A stretch of 64,000 nt of DNA. Origin: Serratia quinivorans. Its GTDB lineage: Bacteria > Pseudomonadota > Gammaproteobacteria > Enterobacterales > Enterobacteriaceae. Positions within the stretch are counted from its first letter, which is position 1. Each line of letters opens with the position of its first letter. The notes below the pieces were generated by a model. That model was not told the DNA's origin and searched no databases. It saw only the letters and a list, made by a program, of their open reading frames with translations. The translations under genes were made by a program, and so were the position numbers. The DNA lies in the NCBI RefSeq assembly GCF_946227985.1, contig NZ_CAMKGL010000001.1, positions 682,001 through 746,000 on the forward strand, given 5' to 3'. This document shows, piece after piece, positions 35,472 to 44,234 of the stretch.

Positions 35472-36479
35472 TCAATGATAACCATGTTCATGGCTGACCT
35501 TGCCGCGGAACACGTAGTAGCTCCAGAAGGTGTAAACCAAAATAATTGGAATGATAAACAGCGCGCCCACCAGCATAAAGCCCAGGCTTTGCGGCGGCGC
35601 AGCGGCTTGCCACAGGGTGATGGACGGTGGGATCAACAACGGCCAAATACTGATGCCCAGACCACTGAGGCCAAGGAACACCAGCAGTAGGGTGAGCAAG
35701 AATGGCGAGTAGTGCGCCGCATTTTTCACGCCATGCCCAATGCCCCAGGCGCTGAGCAGCACCAGGATCGGCACCGGCAGCAGCACAAACAGATTCGGCA
35801 GTGAGAACCAGCGGGTGGCGATCTCCGGGTGAGCAATCGGCGTCCAGATACTGACCACTGCCAACACCAGCAGCAGGGTAACCAGCAGCGGCGTAGCCAA
35901 ACGGTACATGCGGGCCTGCAGGTCACCGGCGGTTTTCATCACCAGCCAGGTGCAGCCGAGCAACGCATAGGTCACCACCAGCCCCAATCCGCAAAACAGC
36001 GCGAATGGGGTCAGCCAGTCGAGAGCGCCACCGGCATAGGTGCGGCCGTTGACCGGGAAACCTTTGATGATGGCACCCACCACCACCCCCTGGCTGAAGG
36101 TGGCGAAGATAGAGCCCCAGATGAACGCCTTGTCCCAAATGTGGCGTTTTTCTGCCGTGGCCTTAAAGCGGAACTCAAAGGCCACGCCGCGGAAGATCAG
36201 ACCAAACAACATCAGGGTCAGCGGAATGGCCAGCGCGTCGAGGATCACCGCGTAAGCCAATGGGAAGGCGCCAAACAGCGCCGCCCCCCCCAGAACCAGC
36301 CAGGTTTCATTGCCGTCCCACACCGGGGCGACGGTGTTCATCATTACATCACGGTCACCGCTGTCCTTAACCCAGGGGAACAGAATACCGATACCCAAAT
36401 CAAAGCCGTCCATTACCACGTACATCATGGTGCTGAACACGATGATCACAAACCAAATCAGCGGAAGATCAATGCCCAT
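35472..36479 (-). CDS. cydB: cytochrome bd (CIO-type) oxidase subunit II
   Basis: 335-residue membrane subunit of a bd-type quinol oxidase, with about nine helices. MGIDLPLIWFVIIVFSTMMYVVMDGFDLGIG is the characteristic start, then WDGNETWLVLGGAALFGAFP and WGSIFATFSQGVVVGAIIKG. The short length (E. coli CydB 379) and partner type fit the cyanide-insensitive oxidase branch. It follows cydA by 2 bases. Confidence 0.94.
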   Translation of the reverse strand: MGIDLPLIWFVIIVFSTMMYVVMDGFDLGIGILFPWVKDSGDRDVMMNTVAPVWDGNETWLVLGGAALFGAFPLAYAVILDALAIPLTLMLFGLIFRGVAFEFRFKATAEKRHIWDKAFIWGSIFATFSQGVVVGAIIKGFPVNGRTYAGGALDWLTPFALFCGLGLVVTYALLGCTWLVMKTAGDLQARMYRLATPLLVTLLLVLAVVSIWTPIAHPEIATRWFSLPNLFVLLPVPILVLLSAWGIGHGVKNAAHYSPFLLTLLLVFLGLSGLGISIWPLLIPPSITLWQAAAPPQSLGFMLVGALFIIPIILVYTFWSYYVFRGKVSHEHGYH

Positions 36480-36481
36480 GT

Positions 36482-37882
36482 TCAGCTCCTGTCATCCAGA
36501 GTTTCTTTCACCGCAGACAGCGGACGTGCCGGTCGGCCTTCGGTGTCATCTTCATGCCCTTCATGCTGCTGCGGCCCTTTACGGATCAGTCGCATCATGT
36601 AGGAGTAGCCCACGCCGAACACCGAACAGTAGACGATGATAAACGCCAGCAGGCTGATGCTCATGTGCAGGTCACCGTGTGCGGAGACCGCATCCTTGGT
36701 GCGCAGCAGGCCATAGACCACCCACGGCTGACGCCCAATCTCGGTCGTGAACCAACCCGCCAGCAGGGCCAGTAACCCGGAAGGCCCCATCCACAAAATG
36801 AAGTAGAGGAACGGCCGGGACTGATACAGGCCACCGCGCCAGCGCAGCCACAGGCTCCAGACCCCGGCGAGGATCATCAGCATGCCCAGCGCCACCATAA
36901 TGCGGAACGACCAGAACACCACCGTGGAATTCGGCCGGTCCTCCGGTGGGAAGGACTTCAGCGCCGGTACCTGCTCGGTCAGGCTGTGGGTCAGGATCAG
37001 GCTGCCCAGGTAAGGCACTTCCAGCTTGAAGCGGGTTTCCTCGCGTTGCATATCCGGCCAGCCGAACAGGATCAGCGGGGTGGCTTCACCCGGCGGGTTT
37101 TCCCAGTGGCCTTCGATAGCCGCGATTTTTGCCGGCTGATATTTCAGCGTATTCAGGCCGTGGGCATCGCCGATCATCGCCTGTATCGGTGCGACAATCA
37201 GCGCCATCCACATTGCCATCGACAGCATTTTGCGCATCGCCGGAGTGTCACGCCCGCGCAGCAAATGCCAGGCGGCGGAGGCACTGACAAAGAACGCCGA
37301 GGACAGGAAAGCCGCGGTTGACATGTGCAACAGCCGGTACGGGAATGACGGGTTGAAAATCACTTTCAGCCAGTCGACCGGCACCACCTGGCCGTTAATG
37401 ATTTCGTGGCCCTGTGGGGTCTGCATCCAGCTGTTGGAGGCCAGGATCCAGAAGGTGGAAATCAGCGTCCCCAGCGCCACCATGCAGGTCGCGAAGAAGT
37501 GCAGGCCAGGGCCGACACGGTTCCAGCCGAACAGCATTACCCCAAGGAAACCGGCCTCCAGGAAGAAGGCGGTCAGCACTTCGTAGGTCAGTAACGGGCC
37601 GGTGATACTGCCGGCAAACTCGGAGAAAAAGCTCCAGTTGGTGCCGAACTGATAGGCCATCACCAGGCCGGACACTACGCCCATGCCGAAGTTGACGGCG
37701 AAAATTTTTGACCAGAAATGATAGAGATCGCGGTAGGTTTCATTCCGCGTTTTCAGCCACAACCCTTCCAGCACCGCCAGATAACTGGCCAGGCCAATGG
37801 TAATTGCAGGGAAAATGATATGGAAAGAAACGGTGAAGGCGAACTGTATTCTGGCAAGTTCCAGTGCATCAAGACCCAGCAT
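36482..37882 (-). CDS. cydA: cytochrome bd (CIO-type) oxidase subunit I
   Basis: 466-residue heme-bearing subunit that oxidises quinol and reduces O2 to water. FTVSFHIIFPAITIGLA contains a heme ligand His, and LLHMSTAAFLSSAFF and FTTEIGRQPWVVYGLLRT are conserved CydA blocks. The Q-loop region is short, as in CioA proteins, unlike the long form in E. coli CydA (522 residues). GAGGAGG lies before the ATG. The promoter must lie in the 144 bases shared with the divergent YdcR-like gene. Confidence 0.95.
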   Translation of the reverse strand: MLGLDALELARIQFAFTVSFHIIFPAITIGLASYLAVLEGLWLKTRNETYRDLYHFWSKIFAVNFGMGVVSGLVMAYQFGTNWSFFSEFAGSITGPLLTYEVLTAFFLEAGFLGVMLFGWNRVGPGLHFFATCMVALGTLISTFWILASNSWMQTPQGHEIINGQVVPVDWLKVIFNPSFPYRLLHMSTAAFLSSAFFVSASAAWHLLRGRDTPAMRKMLSMAMWMALIVAPIQAMIGDAHGLNTLKYQPAKIAAIEGHWENPPGEATPLILFGWPDMQREETRFKLEVPYLGSLILTHSLTEQVPALKSFPPEDRPNSTVVFWSFRIMVALGMLMILAGVWSLWLRWRGGLYQSRPFLYFILWMGPSGLLALLAGWFTTEIGRQPWVVYGLLRTKDAVSAHGDLHMSISLLAFIIVYCSVFGVGYSYMMRLIRKGPQQHEGHEDDTEGRPARPLSAVKETLDDRS

Positions 37883-37979
37883 GGCGCCTCCTCGGGTTGT
37901 ACATAAAATGGCCTCTTCAGTATAGCGGTAATTTTTCTATCGAAAGCTTGGCGTCAAGTTAAGCACGGAGTACATTAAC

Positions 37980-38018
37980 TATAATAGTGACAGTTATTTC
38001 ACTTTTTTATATAACAGT
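37980..38018 (+). promoter_or_regulatory. promoter with direct repeats before the MocR-type gene
   Basis: A perfect -10 hexamer TATAAT at 37980-37985 has only weak -35 sequence. TATAATAGT (37980-37988) and TATAACAGT (38010-38018) form a direct repeat spaced exactly 30 bases apart, and AGTGA/TCACT (37986-38003) is an inverted repeat between them. MocR-family regulators commonly bind direct repeats near their own promoters, so this may be the operator. It lies between the divergent cydA and regulator genes. Confidence 0.5.
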
Positions 38019-38026
38019 TAGGGCTT

Positions 38027-39445
38027 ATGACCAGATACGAACAGCTTGCACAACAGATTCGTGAACAGATCCAGAACCGGGTATGGCGGGCGGGTGACAA
38101 GCTGCCGTCGCTGCGCGAGAGCGGTAAACGCGCCGGGCTGAGCCTGATGACGGTGGTGCAGTCGTATCAATTGCTGGAGAGCCAGGGCTGGATCGTCGCA
38201 CGGCCACAATCCGGTTATTACGTGGCGGCGCGTCCGCAGCCGCTGCCGCAGCCGGCACACGGCGCAAAGCTGTTGCTGAGCGAGCAGGTGGATATCAACA
38301 CCTTTATTTTTGATGTGCTGCAGGCGTGCCAGGATCCGGAGATTGTGCCCTTTGGTTCGGCGTTTCCCGACGCCACCTTATTTGCTCAACCCAAGCTGGC
38401 GCGGGCGCTGAGCAGCGTGGCACGCAAGTTTACGCCGCACAGCTCACTGGCCAATTTGCCGCCCGGCAATGAAGCACTGCGCCGCCACATCGCCCAGCGT
38501 TATGCGCTGAGCGGTATGCAGGTGGCACCGGACGAAATCGTGATTACCGCCGGGGCGATGGAATCATTGAGCCTCAGCCTGCAGGCGGTGACCCAGCCGG
38601 GGGACTACGTAGCGATTGAATCGCCGGCGTTTTATGGTGCGTTGCAGGCACTGGAGCGGCTGCGTCTGAAGGCGGTGGCGATTGCCACTCACCCGCAGGA
38701 CGGTATAGATCTGGATGCGCTCGAGCAGGCGCTGGAGCAGTACCCGATCAAGGCCTGTTGGCTGATGACCCACTTCCAGAACCCGCTGGGGGCCAGCCTG
38801 TCGGACGACAACAAGCAGCGGCTGGTGAATTTGCTGCGAGAGCGGCAGATTTCCCTGATTGAGGACGACGTTTATGGCGAGCTGTATTTCAGCGCCGAGC
38901 GGCCACAGCCGGCCAAGGCGTGGGACAGCGGTGGGCAGGTTCTGCATTGTTCGTCGTTCTCCAAATGTCTGGCGCCGGGGTTCCGCGTCGGTTGGGTAGC
39001 GGCGGGGCGCTACGCGCAGCAGATCCAACGGTTGCAGTTGATGAGCACCGTCTCGACCAGCGTACCGACCCAGTTGGCGATTGCCGACTATCTGCTGCAC
39101 GGCGGCTACGATACTCACCTGCGGCGCCTGCGCCGCCTGCTGGCGCAGCGCCAAAGCATGATGCGCCAGGCGATTGCCCATCATTTTCCGCCGACCGTCA
39201 AAGTCAGCCAACCCGACGGCGGCTACTTCCTGTGGCTGGAGCTGGATCCGGCGCTGTCGTCGATGGAACTCTACCAGCGGGCGCTGGCATTGGGAGTGAG
39301 TATCGCGCCGGGCCGCATGTTTACCACCGGCAACCATTTCAACCATTGTTTCCGCCTGAACGCCTCTTTTGACTGGAGCGACAAGCACGAGGCAGCAATC
39401 AAAACCTTAGCCAAACTTATCCGGCAGCTCGAACCCGCAGGCTGA
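38027..39445 (+). CDS. ydcR: MocR-family regulator, YdcR-like (GntR wHTH + aminotransferase domain)
   Basis: 472 residues. A GntR-type winged helix (residues 1-67: YEQLAQQIREQIQNRVWRAG, LPSLRESG, RPQSGYYVA) is followed by a fold-type I aminotransferase domain. The PLP Lys is in HCSSFSKCLAPGFRVGW. N-terminus and length match E. coli YdcR (468 residues). MocR proteins use the aminotransferase-like domain as a PLP/amine sensor. It is divergent from cydABX; the effector and targets are not evident. Confidence 0.9.
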   Translation: MTRYEQLAQQIREQIQNRVWRAGDKLPSLRESGKRAGLSLMTVVQSYQLLESQGWIVARPQSGYYVAARPQPLPQPAHGAKLLLSEQVDINTFIFDVLQACQDPEIVPFGSAFPDATLFAQPKLARALSSVARKFTPHSSLANLPPGNEALRRHIAQRYALSGMQVAPDEIVITAGAMESLSLSLQAVTQPGDYVAIESPAFYGALQALERLRLKAVAIATHPQDGIDLDALEQALEQYPIKACWLMTHFQNPLGASLSDDNKQRLVNLLRERQISLIEDDVYGELYFSAERPQPAKAWDSGGQVLHCSSFSKCLAPGFRVGWVAAGRYAQQIQRLQLMSTVSTSVPTQLAIADYLLHGGYDTHLRRLRRLLAQRQSMMRQAIAHHFPPTVKVSQPDGGYFLWLELDPALSSMELYQRALALGVSIAPGRMFTTGNHFNHCFRLNASFDWSDKHEAAIKTLAKLIRQLEPAG

Positions 39446-39598
39446 GCCATGCGGATTGGCCGGATATCGCAATAGAAAAATTCATAATGCTTTTTTCGGC
39501 AATGGAATGCCGGTTTCGTTGTTAGACAGCCCTCCGGCCGCCCATTACTCTGCGATAAATTTTGTCACATTTTATCAACGGGTAACGAGGGGCAGTGG

Positions 39599-41293
39599 GT
39601 GAGAAAAATAAAAAATAATATAAACAGGCTGTTGCAAAAACGACTGGTGTCCCTGGCGCTGGCCGGTACGCTAGGCATTTCATGGGGTGGGCAGGCGCTG
39701 GCGGAAACGCTGACGGAAGGGATCACTCCGGCCACCGATGCCAGCCTGGTACCCAACGCCGCCACGCTGCGTAAAGACACCGTGGTGGCCGGTATTCTCG
39801 AACCACAGGGCAACTTTAACCCTTATCTGTTCACCAACGGCTGGGATGAGAACGTCACCGATGTGATTTTCACCCGGCTCATTGGCCTGGACAGTGCAGG
39901 TAAACCGGTGGCGCGATTGGCTGAATCCTGGCAGGTCAGCCCGGATAATCGGGTGTATACCATCAAGCTGCGCCCCAATCTGCTCTACAGCGACGGTTCA
40001 CCCATCAAAGCCGAAGACATCGCTTTTACGCTGACGCTGCTGCATGACCCGGCCTATGACGGTGAAACCGACATTACCCCGGCGCATATTCAGGGCGGCG
40101 CGGAATATAAAAACGGCACCGCGCCCAGCGTCAGCGGACTGAAGGTGATTGACGATCGCACCCTGCAAATTACCACCACCCAGCCAGGCGCGACTACGCT
40201 GCAACTGATCGGCGGGCCGGTGTTGTCGAAAGCCTACTATGGCAAGGATTATCAACGCGGCAAGCTGGAAAGCGTGCGCGCGTTGAATGGTAAGCCGTTG
40301 GGCAACGGCCCCTATATTTACGACAAATACATTCCTGGGCAGGAGATCCGCTTCCACGCCAATCCGAATTTCTACCTTGGCCGGCCGGCGGTGGCGCGCT
40401 TTATTTACCGTGTAACCAACCCGGCTACCAACTTCCAGCTGTTCCAGACCGGTGAAACCGACTACGACGCCTTTACCGCCAAGCCCGATGATATTGAGCA
40501 GTTGAAGCTGTTGGGCTTTGCCAATATCAACCTGTACAGCTCAAGCGACTATAGCCGGGTGGATTTCAACCTCAAGCGCCCGGCACTGCAGGACGCGCGT
40601 GTCCGCCAGGCCCTGATCTATGGCCTGGATCGCCAAAAGCTGATCACCGTGGTGTATCAGGGATACGGTACGGTGGCCAATCAGCCAATTTCCCCCGTTT
40701 CCTGGGCCTATGATCCTAAGGGTATCAATCCATACGCCTATGACGTCAACAAAGCCAAACAACTGCTCGATCAGGCCGGGTGGAAACCGGGTGCAGACGG
40801 CATTCGCCAGAAAGACGGCAAGAAACTGGAACTGACGCTGCTGGTGACCAAAAAGCTGCTTAACGATGCGCTGGTGCCGATCGCCAAAGACAACTATCGG
40901 CAGATAGGCGTGCTGCTCAAACCGCAGGTGTTGGATTTCAATGCGTTGCTGGCACAGCGCAAGGCCGGGAATTATGACCTGGCGTCGCTCAGCACCAGCG
41001 GGTTGAATGACCCGCATGACGGGGTGCGCGATTTCATCAGTCAGTTGAGTGAAACCGGCTATCACAACCCGCAGGCAGACCAGCTGATTAGTCAGGCTAA
41101 CGCCACGCTGGATATCGGGCAGCGCAAACCGCTGTATCACCAGCTGTATCAGGTGCTGGCGGAAGACCCACCGGTGATCCTGCTGGGTAACCGCAAGATC
41201 CTCAGTGCCAGCAGCGCTCGCGTCACCGGCTTTAAACCGGATGTCTACAATGGCCTGACCGGCAGCCTGCCGGACGTCAAACTGGCTCAGTAA
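39599..41293 (+). CDS. peptide-type ABC transporter substrate-binding protein
   Basis: 564-residue periplasmic protein of SBP family 5 (OppA/DppA/NikA type). The signal peptide ends GQALA, cut before ETLTEG. Family blocks are FTRLIGLDSAGKPVARLAES, YTIKLRPNLLYSDGSPIKAEDIAFTL and the later ARVRQALIYGLDRQKL-like segment. The start is GTG with a GAGGGG upstream. Typical ligands are di- or oligopeptides, but some members bind opines, nickel chelates or glycoconjugates. It is the first gene of a complete five-gene transporter operon. Confidence 0.9.
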   Translation: MRKIKNNINRLLQKRLVSLALAGTLGISWGGQALAETLTEGITPATDASLVPNAATLRKDTVVAGILEPQGNFNPYLFTNGWDENVTDVIFTRLIGLDSAGKPVARLAESWQVSPDNRVYTIKLRPNLLYSDGSPIKAEDIAFTLTLLHDPAYDGETDITPAHIQGGAEYKNGTAPSVSGLKVIDDRTLQITTTQPGATTLQLIGGPVLSKAYYGKDYQRGKLESVRALNGKPLGNGPYIYDKYIPGQEIRFHANPNFYLGRPAVARFIYRVTNPATNFQLFQTGETDYDAFTAKPDDIEQLKLLGFANINLYSSSDYSRVDFNLKRPALQDARVRQALIYGLDRQKLITVVYQGYGTVANQPISPVSWAYDPKGINPYAYDVNKAKQLLDQAGWKPGADGIRQKDGKKLELTLLVTKKLLNDALVPIAKDNYRQIGVLLKPQVLDFNALLAQRKAGNYDLASLSTSGLNDPHDGVRDFISQLSETGYHNPQADQLISQANATLDIGQRKPLYHQLYQVLAEDPPVILLGNRKILSASSARVTGFKPDVYNGLTGSLPDVKLAQ

Positions 41294-41301
41294 CGGCAAG
41301 G

Positions 41302-41329
41302 TACCGCCGCGCTCCTCCGCGCGGCGGTA
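41302..41329 (+). terminator. stem-loop between binding protein and permease genes
   Basis: 11-bp stem TACCGCCGCGC/GCGCGGCGGTA with a TCCTCC loop, between the binding-protein gene and the permeases. Such hairpins often stabilise the upstream mRNA or attenuate the downstream genes, giving more binding protein than permease. There is no T-run. Confidence 0.6.
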
Positions 41330-41341
41330 ATGGAAAACACC

Positions 41342-42298
41342 ATGAGAAATTTTATCCTGCGCCGCCTGCTGCAAACCCTGCCGATGCTGCTGCTGGCATC
41401 ACTGCTGATTTTCTTTATCTTCGCGCTGACGCCCGGCGATTTTATTGACGGCAACATTAACCTGACGCCGCAGCGCGCCGCCGAATTACGCGCGCTGTAC
41501 GGGCTGGACCAACCGCTGCTGATCCGCTATTGGCACTGGCTCGGCCAGTTACTGCAAGGCAATCTCGGTTTTTCGCTGCAGTACCAGATCCCGGTCAGCA
41601 CCTTGTTGAACCAGTACATCTGGAATTCGTTCCTGCTGGCTTCGGTCGCCCTGGTGTTGTACTGGGGCATTGCGCTGGCGGTTGGCGTGGCGTCGGCGAT
41701 GAAACCCTATTCGCTGTTCGATCATCTGGTCACCGTAGCGGTGTTCGGCGCCATGTCATTTCCGACCTTTTTCCTTTGCCTGCTGCTGATCAAATGGTTT
41801 GCCGTCGATCTGCACTGGCTTCCCGCAGGCGGCATGCTGCGCACCGGCAGCGAAGCGACCGGGCTGGCCTGGGTGGCAGAGGTGGCGGCGCACCTGCTGT
41901 TGCCGGTGCTGGCGCTGGTGATGTTGCAGGCCGGTACCCTGACGCGCTATTTCCGCGCCAGCATGCTGGATGTGATCCGTATGGACTACATCCGCACCGC
42001 TCGCGCTAAAGGGCTGAAAGAGAAAACGGTGATCGTCAAACACGCGCTGCGTAATGCTTTGCTGCCGATCATTACGCTGCTGGGGTTTGAATTACCGGCG
42101 CTGTTTTCCGGCGCGCTGATCACCGAAAAAATCTTCAATTGGCCAGGGGCGGGGCACATCCACATCGACTCGCTGGCCGCCCGTGACTATCCGGTATTGA
42201 TGGGGTTTACGCTGTTTCTGGCGGTGCTGACCATTTTGGGCAATCTGCTGGCGGACATTCTGTACGCCTATGCCGACCCACGAATTCGTTTGAGGTGA
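41342..42298 (+). CDS. DppB/OppB-type ABC transporter permease
   Basis: 318-residue inner-membrane permease with about six helices. The start FILRRLLQTLPMLLLASLLI, the early FALTPGDFIDG and the coupling-loop segment IRTARAKGLKEKTVIVKHAL are typical of DppB/OppB. I chose the ATG at 41342 because GGA lies 7 bases upstream and the family N-terminus starts there. It ends overlapping the next gene's upstream region. Confidence 0.92.
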   Translation: MRNFILRRLLQTLPMLLLASLLIFFIFALTPGDFIDGNINLTPQRAAELRALYGLDQPLLIRYWHWLGQLLQGNLGFSLQYQIPVSTLLNQYIWNSFLLASVALVLYWGIALAVGVASAMKPYSLFDHLVTVAVFGAMSFPTFFLCLLLIKWFAVDLHWLPAGGMLRTGSEATGLAWVAEVAAHLLLPVLALVMLQAGTLTRYFRASMLDVIRMDYIRTARAKGLKEKTVIVKHALRNALLPIITLLGFELPALFSGALITEKIFNWPGAGHIHIDSLAARDYPVLMGFTLFLAVLTILGNLLADILYAYADPRIRLR

Positions 42299-42300
42299 AG

Positions 42301-43251
42301 ATGCTGGCAACGCTGTTTTTTGGACGCCGTCGCCGCTGGCGGCAGGCGCAACTTCCGGCGCTGGCGCAGCTGTCGCCACCCCCAACCGCTCAGGCCTGGC
42401 AACGACTGCGGCGCCACCGGCTGGCGATGGCCTCGCTGCTATTGCTGTTGATACTGACAGTGCTGTGCGTCTTTGGGCCGATGCTGTCGCCCTGGCAGGA
42501 CGATGCCGGTGATGCGCTGAACATCAACCAGGCGCCCAATGTGGCACACTGGCTCGGCACCGATTTCCTCGGTCGCGATATTTATACGCGCCTGCTGCTG
42601 GCGGGGCGTATCTCTCTGACCATCGGCCTGGTGTCGATGCTGTTGTCCGTCACGCTCGGCTACCTGCTGGGCGCACTGTCCGGCTATTTGGGCGGCATGG
42701 TAGATAAGTTGATCATGCGCTTTGCCGATCTGCTGATGACCATCCCCAGCCTGCCGCTGCTGATCATTATGGGGGCGATGCTGTCCGAGCTGGACGTCTC
42801 GCCGGACTACCGTATCTACATGGTAATGATCATGCTCAGCCTGCTGGGCTGGCCTTCATTGGCGCGGCTGGTACGCGGCCAGATCCTGTCGCTGCGCGAA
42901 CGCGATTTCATGTTGGCGACCGAAGTGCTCGGGCTGTCCACCCGGCGGCGTCTGTTTGGCCATCTGTTGCCGAACACTATTCCCATCCTGGTGGTAGTGG
43001 CGACCATGGGCGTTGCCAACGCCATTCTCAGTGAGTCGGCACTCAGCTATTTGGGGCTGGGCGTGGTACCGCCGACGCCGTCGTGGGGCAACATGATGGA
43101 CGCTGCCAACAGCCTGATCGATTTTCAACGTCGTCCCTGGTTGTGGATGCCACCCGGCCTGGCGATTTTTATCACCGTGGTAGCGATTAATATTCTGGGT
43201 GACGGCCTGCGGGACGCGCTCGATCCGAAAATGAACGGAGCAAGACCATGA
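42301..43251 (+). CDS. DppC/OppC-type ABC transporter permease
   Basis: 316-residue inner-membrane permease. The first 25 residues are basic, then RHRLAMASLLLLLILTVLCVFGP, LGTDFLGRDIYTRLLLAGRISL (the hallmark DppC/OppC segment), and LATEVLGLSTRRRLFGHLLPN as the coupling loop. ATG at 42301 has GAGG 5 bases upstream. It forms the transport channel with the preceding permease. Confidence 0.92.
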   Translation: MLATLFFGRRRRWRQAQLPALAQLSPPPTAQAWQRLRRHRLAMASLLLLLILTVLCVFGPMLSPWQDDAGDALNINQAPNVAHWLGTDFLGRDIYTRLLLAGRISLTIGLVSMLLSVTLGYLLGALSGYLGGMVDKLIMRFADLLMTIPSLPLLIIMGAMLSELDVSPDYRIYMVMIMLSLLGWPSLARLVRGQILSLRERDFMLATEVLGLSTRRRLFGHLLPNTIPILVVVATMGVANAILSESALSYLGLGVVPPTPSWGNMMDAANSLIDFQRRPWLWMPPGLAIFITVVAINILGDGLRDALDPKMNGARP

Positions 43252-44234
43252 GCCGACCCCTGCTGGCTTTTAATCAACTGTCGGTGGCCTTCAATGGTGA
43301 GCAGGGCCGGGTGCAGGCGGTGCAGCAACTGAGTTTTGAACTGCATGCCGGACAGACGCTGGGGGTGGTCGGCGAATCCGGCTGTGGTAAAAGCGTCACC
43401 GCCATGGCACTGATGGGGCTGTTGCCGCAGCCGCTGGCGCAAATTGACGGCGGCGAAATCCATTTCGACGGGCAAGATTTATTGAAGCTGCGGCCGCAGC
43501 AGATGGCCGATCTGCGCGGTAACCGATTGGCGATGATTTTCCAGGAACCGATGAGCGCCCTGAACCCGGTGCTGACGATCGGCGAACAGCTGGTGGAACC
43601 GCTGATCCGGCATCGCGGTGCTTCGCCGAAGGCGGCCTGGCGCGAGGCGACGGCGCTGATTACCGAGGTGGGGTTGGCGCGTGCGGAGCCGTTGATGACC
43701 AGCTACCCGCACCAGCTTTCCGGCGGCATGCTGCAGCGCATTATGATCGCCATGGCCATCAGCTGCCGTCCGGCACTGTTGATTGCCGATGAGCCGACCA
43801 CCGCGCTGGATGTTACCGTACAGGCGCAGATCTTGGCATTGCTGCGTGAACAGACCCGCAAAAATAATATGGCGATGATGCTGATCACCCACGACCTTGG
43901 CGTGATTGCCCAGATGGCCGACCGGCTGGTGGTGATGTACGCCGGACGGATAGTCGAGCAGGGGGCAACGCGTGAAGTGCTGGCTAACCCGCTGCACCCT
44001 TATACGCAGGGGCTGATGGCTTCGCGGCCGGTGGCCGGGCAGCGGCGACGCAGGCTGTATTCGATCCCCGGTCAGGTCCCTGATTTGGCTAAACTGCCCG
44101 AGCATTGCGCCTTCGCCGATCGTTGCGCTCAGGCCAGTACGCGCTGTCGCGACGGCATCCCGCCTTTGTATGGCCCATTGCAGCGCCAGTCGGCCTGTTT
44201 TCTGAATGCCGGAGGGCGCATTCATGTCGGCTGA
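43248..44234 (+). CDS. DppD/OppD-type ABC transporter ATPase
   Basis: 328-residue ABC ATPase: Walker A GESGCGKSVTAMALMG, the signature LSGGMLQRIMIAMAI, Walker B ALLIADEPTTALD and the switch His in LITHDLG. The C-terminal extension with CAFADRCAQAS...CRDG is the oligopeptide-transporter Cys cluster. It overlaps both neighbours, by 4 and 11 bases. Confidence 0.93.
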   Translation: MSRPLLAFNQLSVAFNGEQGRVQAVQQLSFELHAGQTLGVVGESGCGKSVTAMALMGLLPQPLAQIDGGEIHFDGQDLLKLRPQQMADLRGNRLAMIFQEPMSALNPVLTIGEQLVEPLIRHRGASPKAAWREATALITEVGLARAEPLMTSYPHQLSGGMLQRIMIAMAISCRPALLIADEPTTALDVTVQAQILALLREQTRKNNMAMMLITHDLGVIAQMADRLVVMYAGRIVEQGATREVLANPLHPYTQGLMASRPVAGQRRRRLYSIPGQVPDLAKLPEHCAFADRCAQASTRCRDGIPPLYGPLQRQSACFLNAGGRIHVG

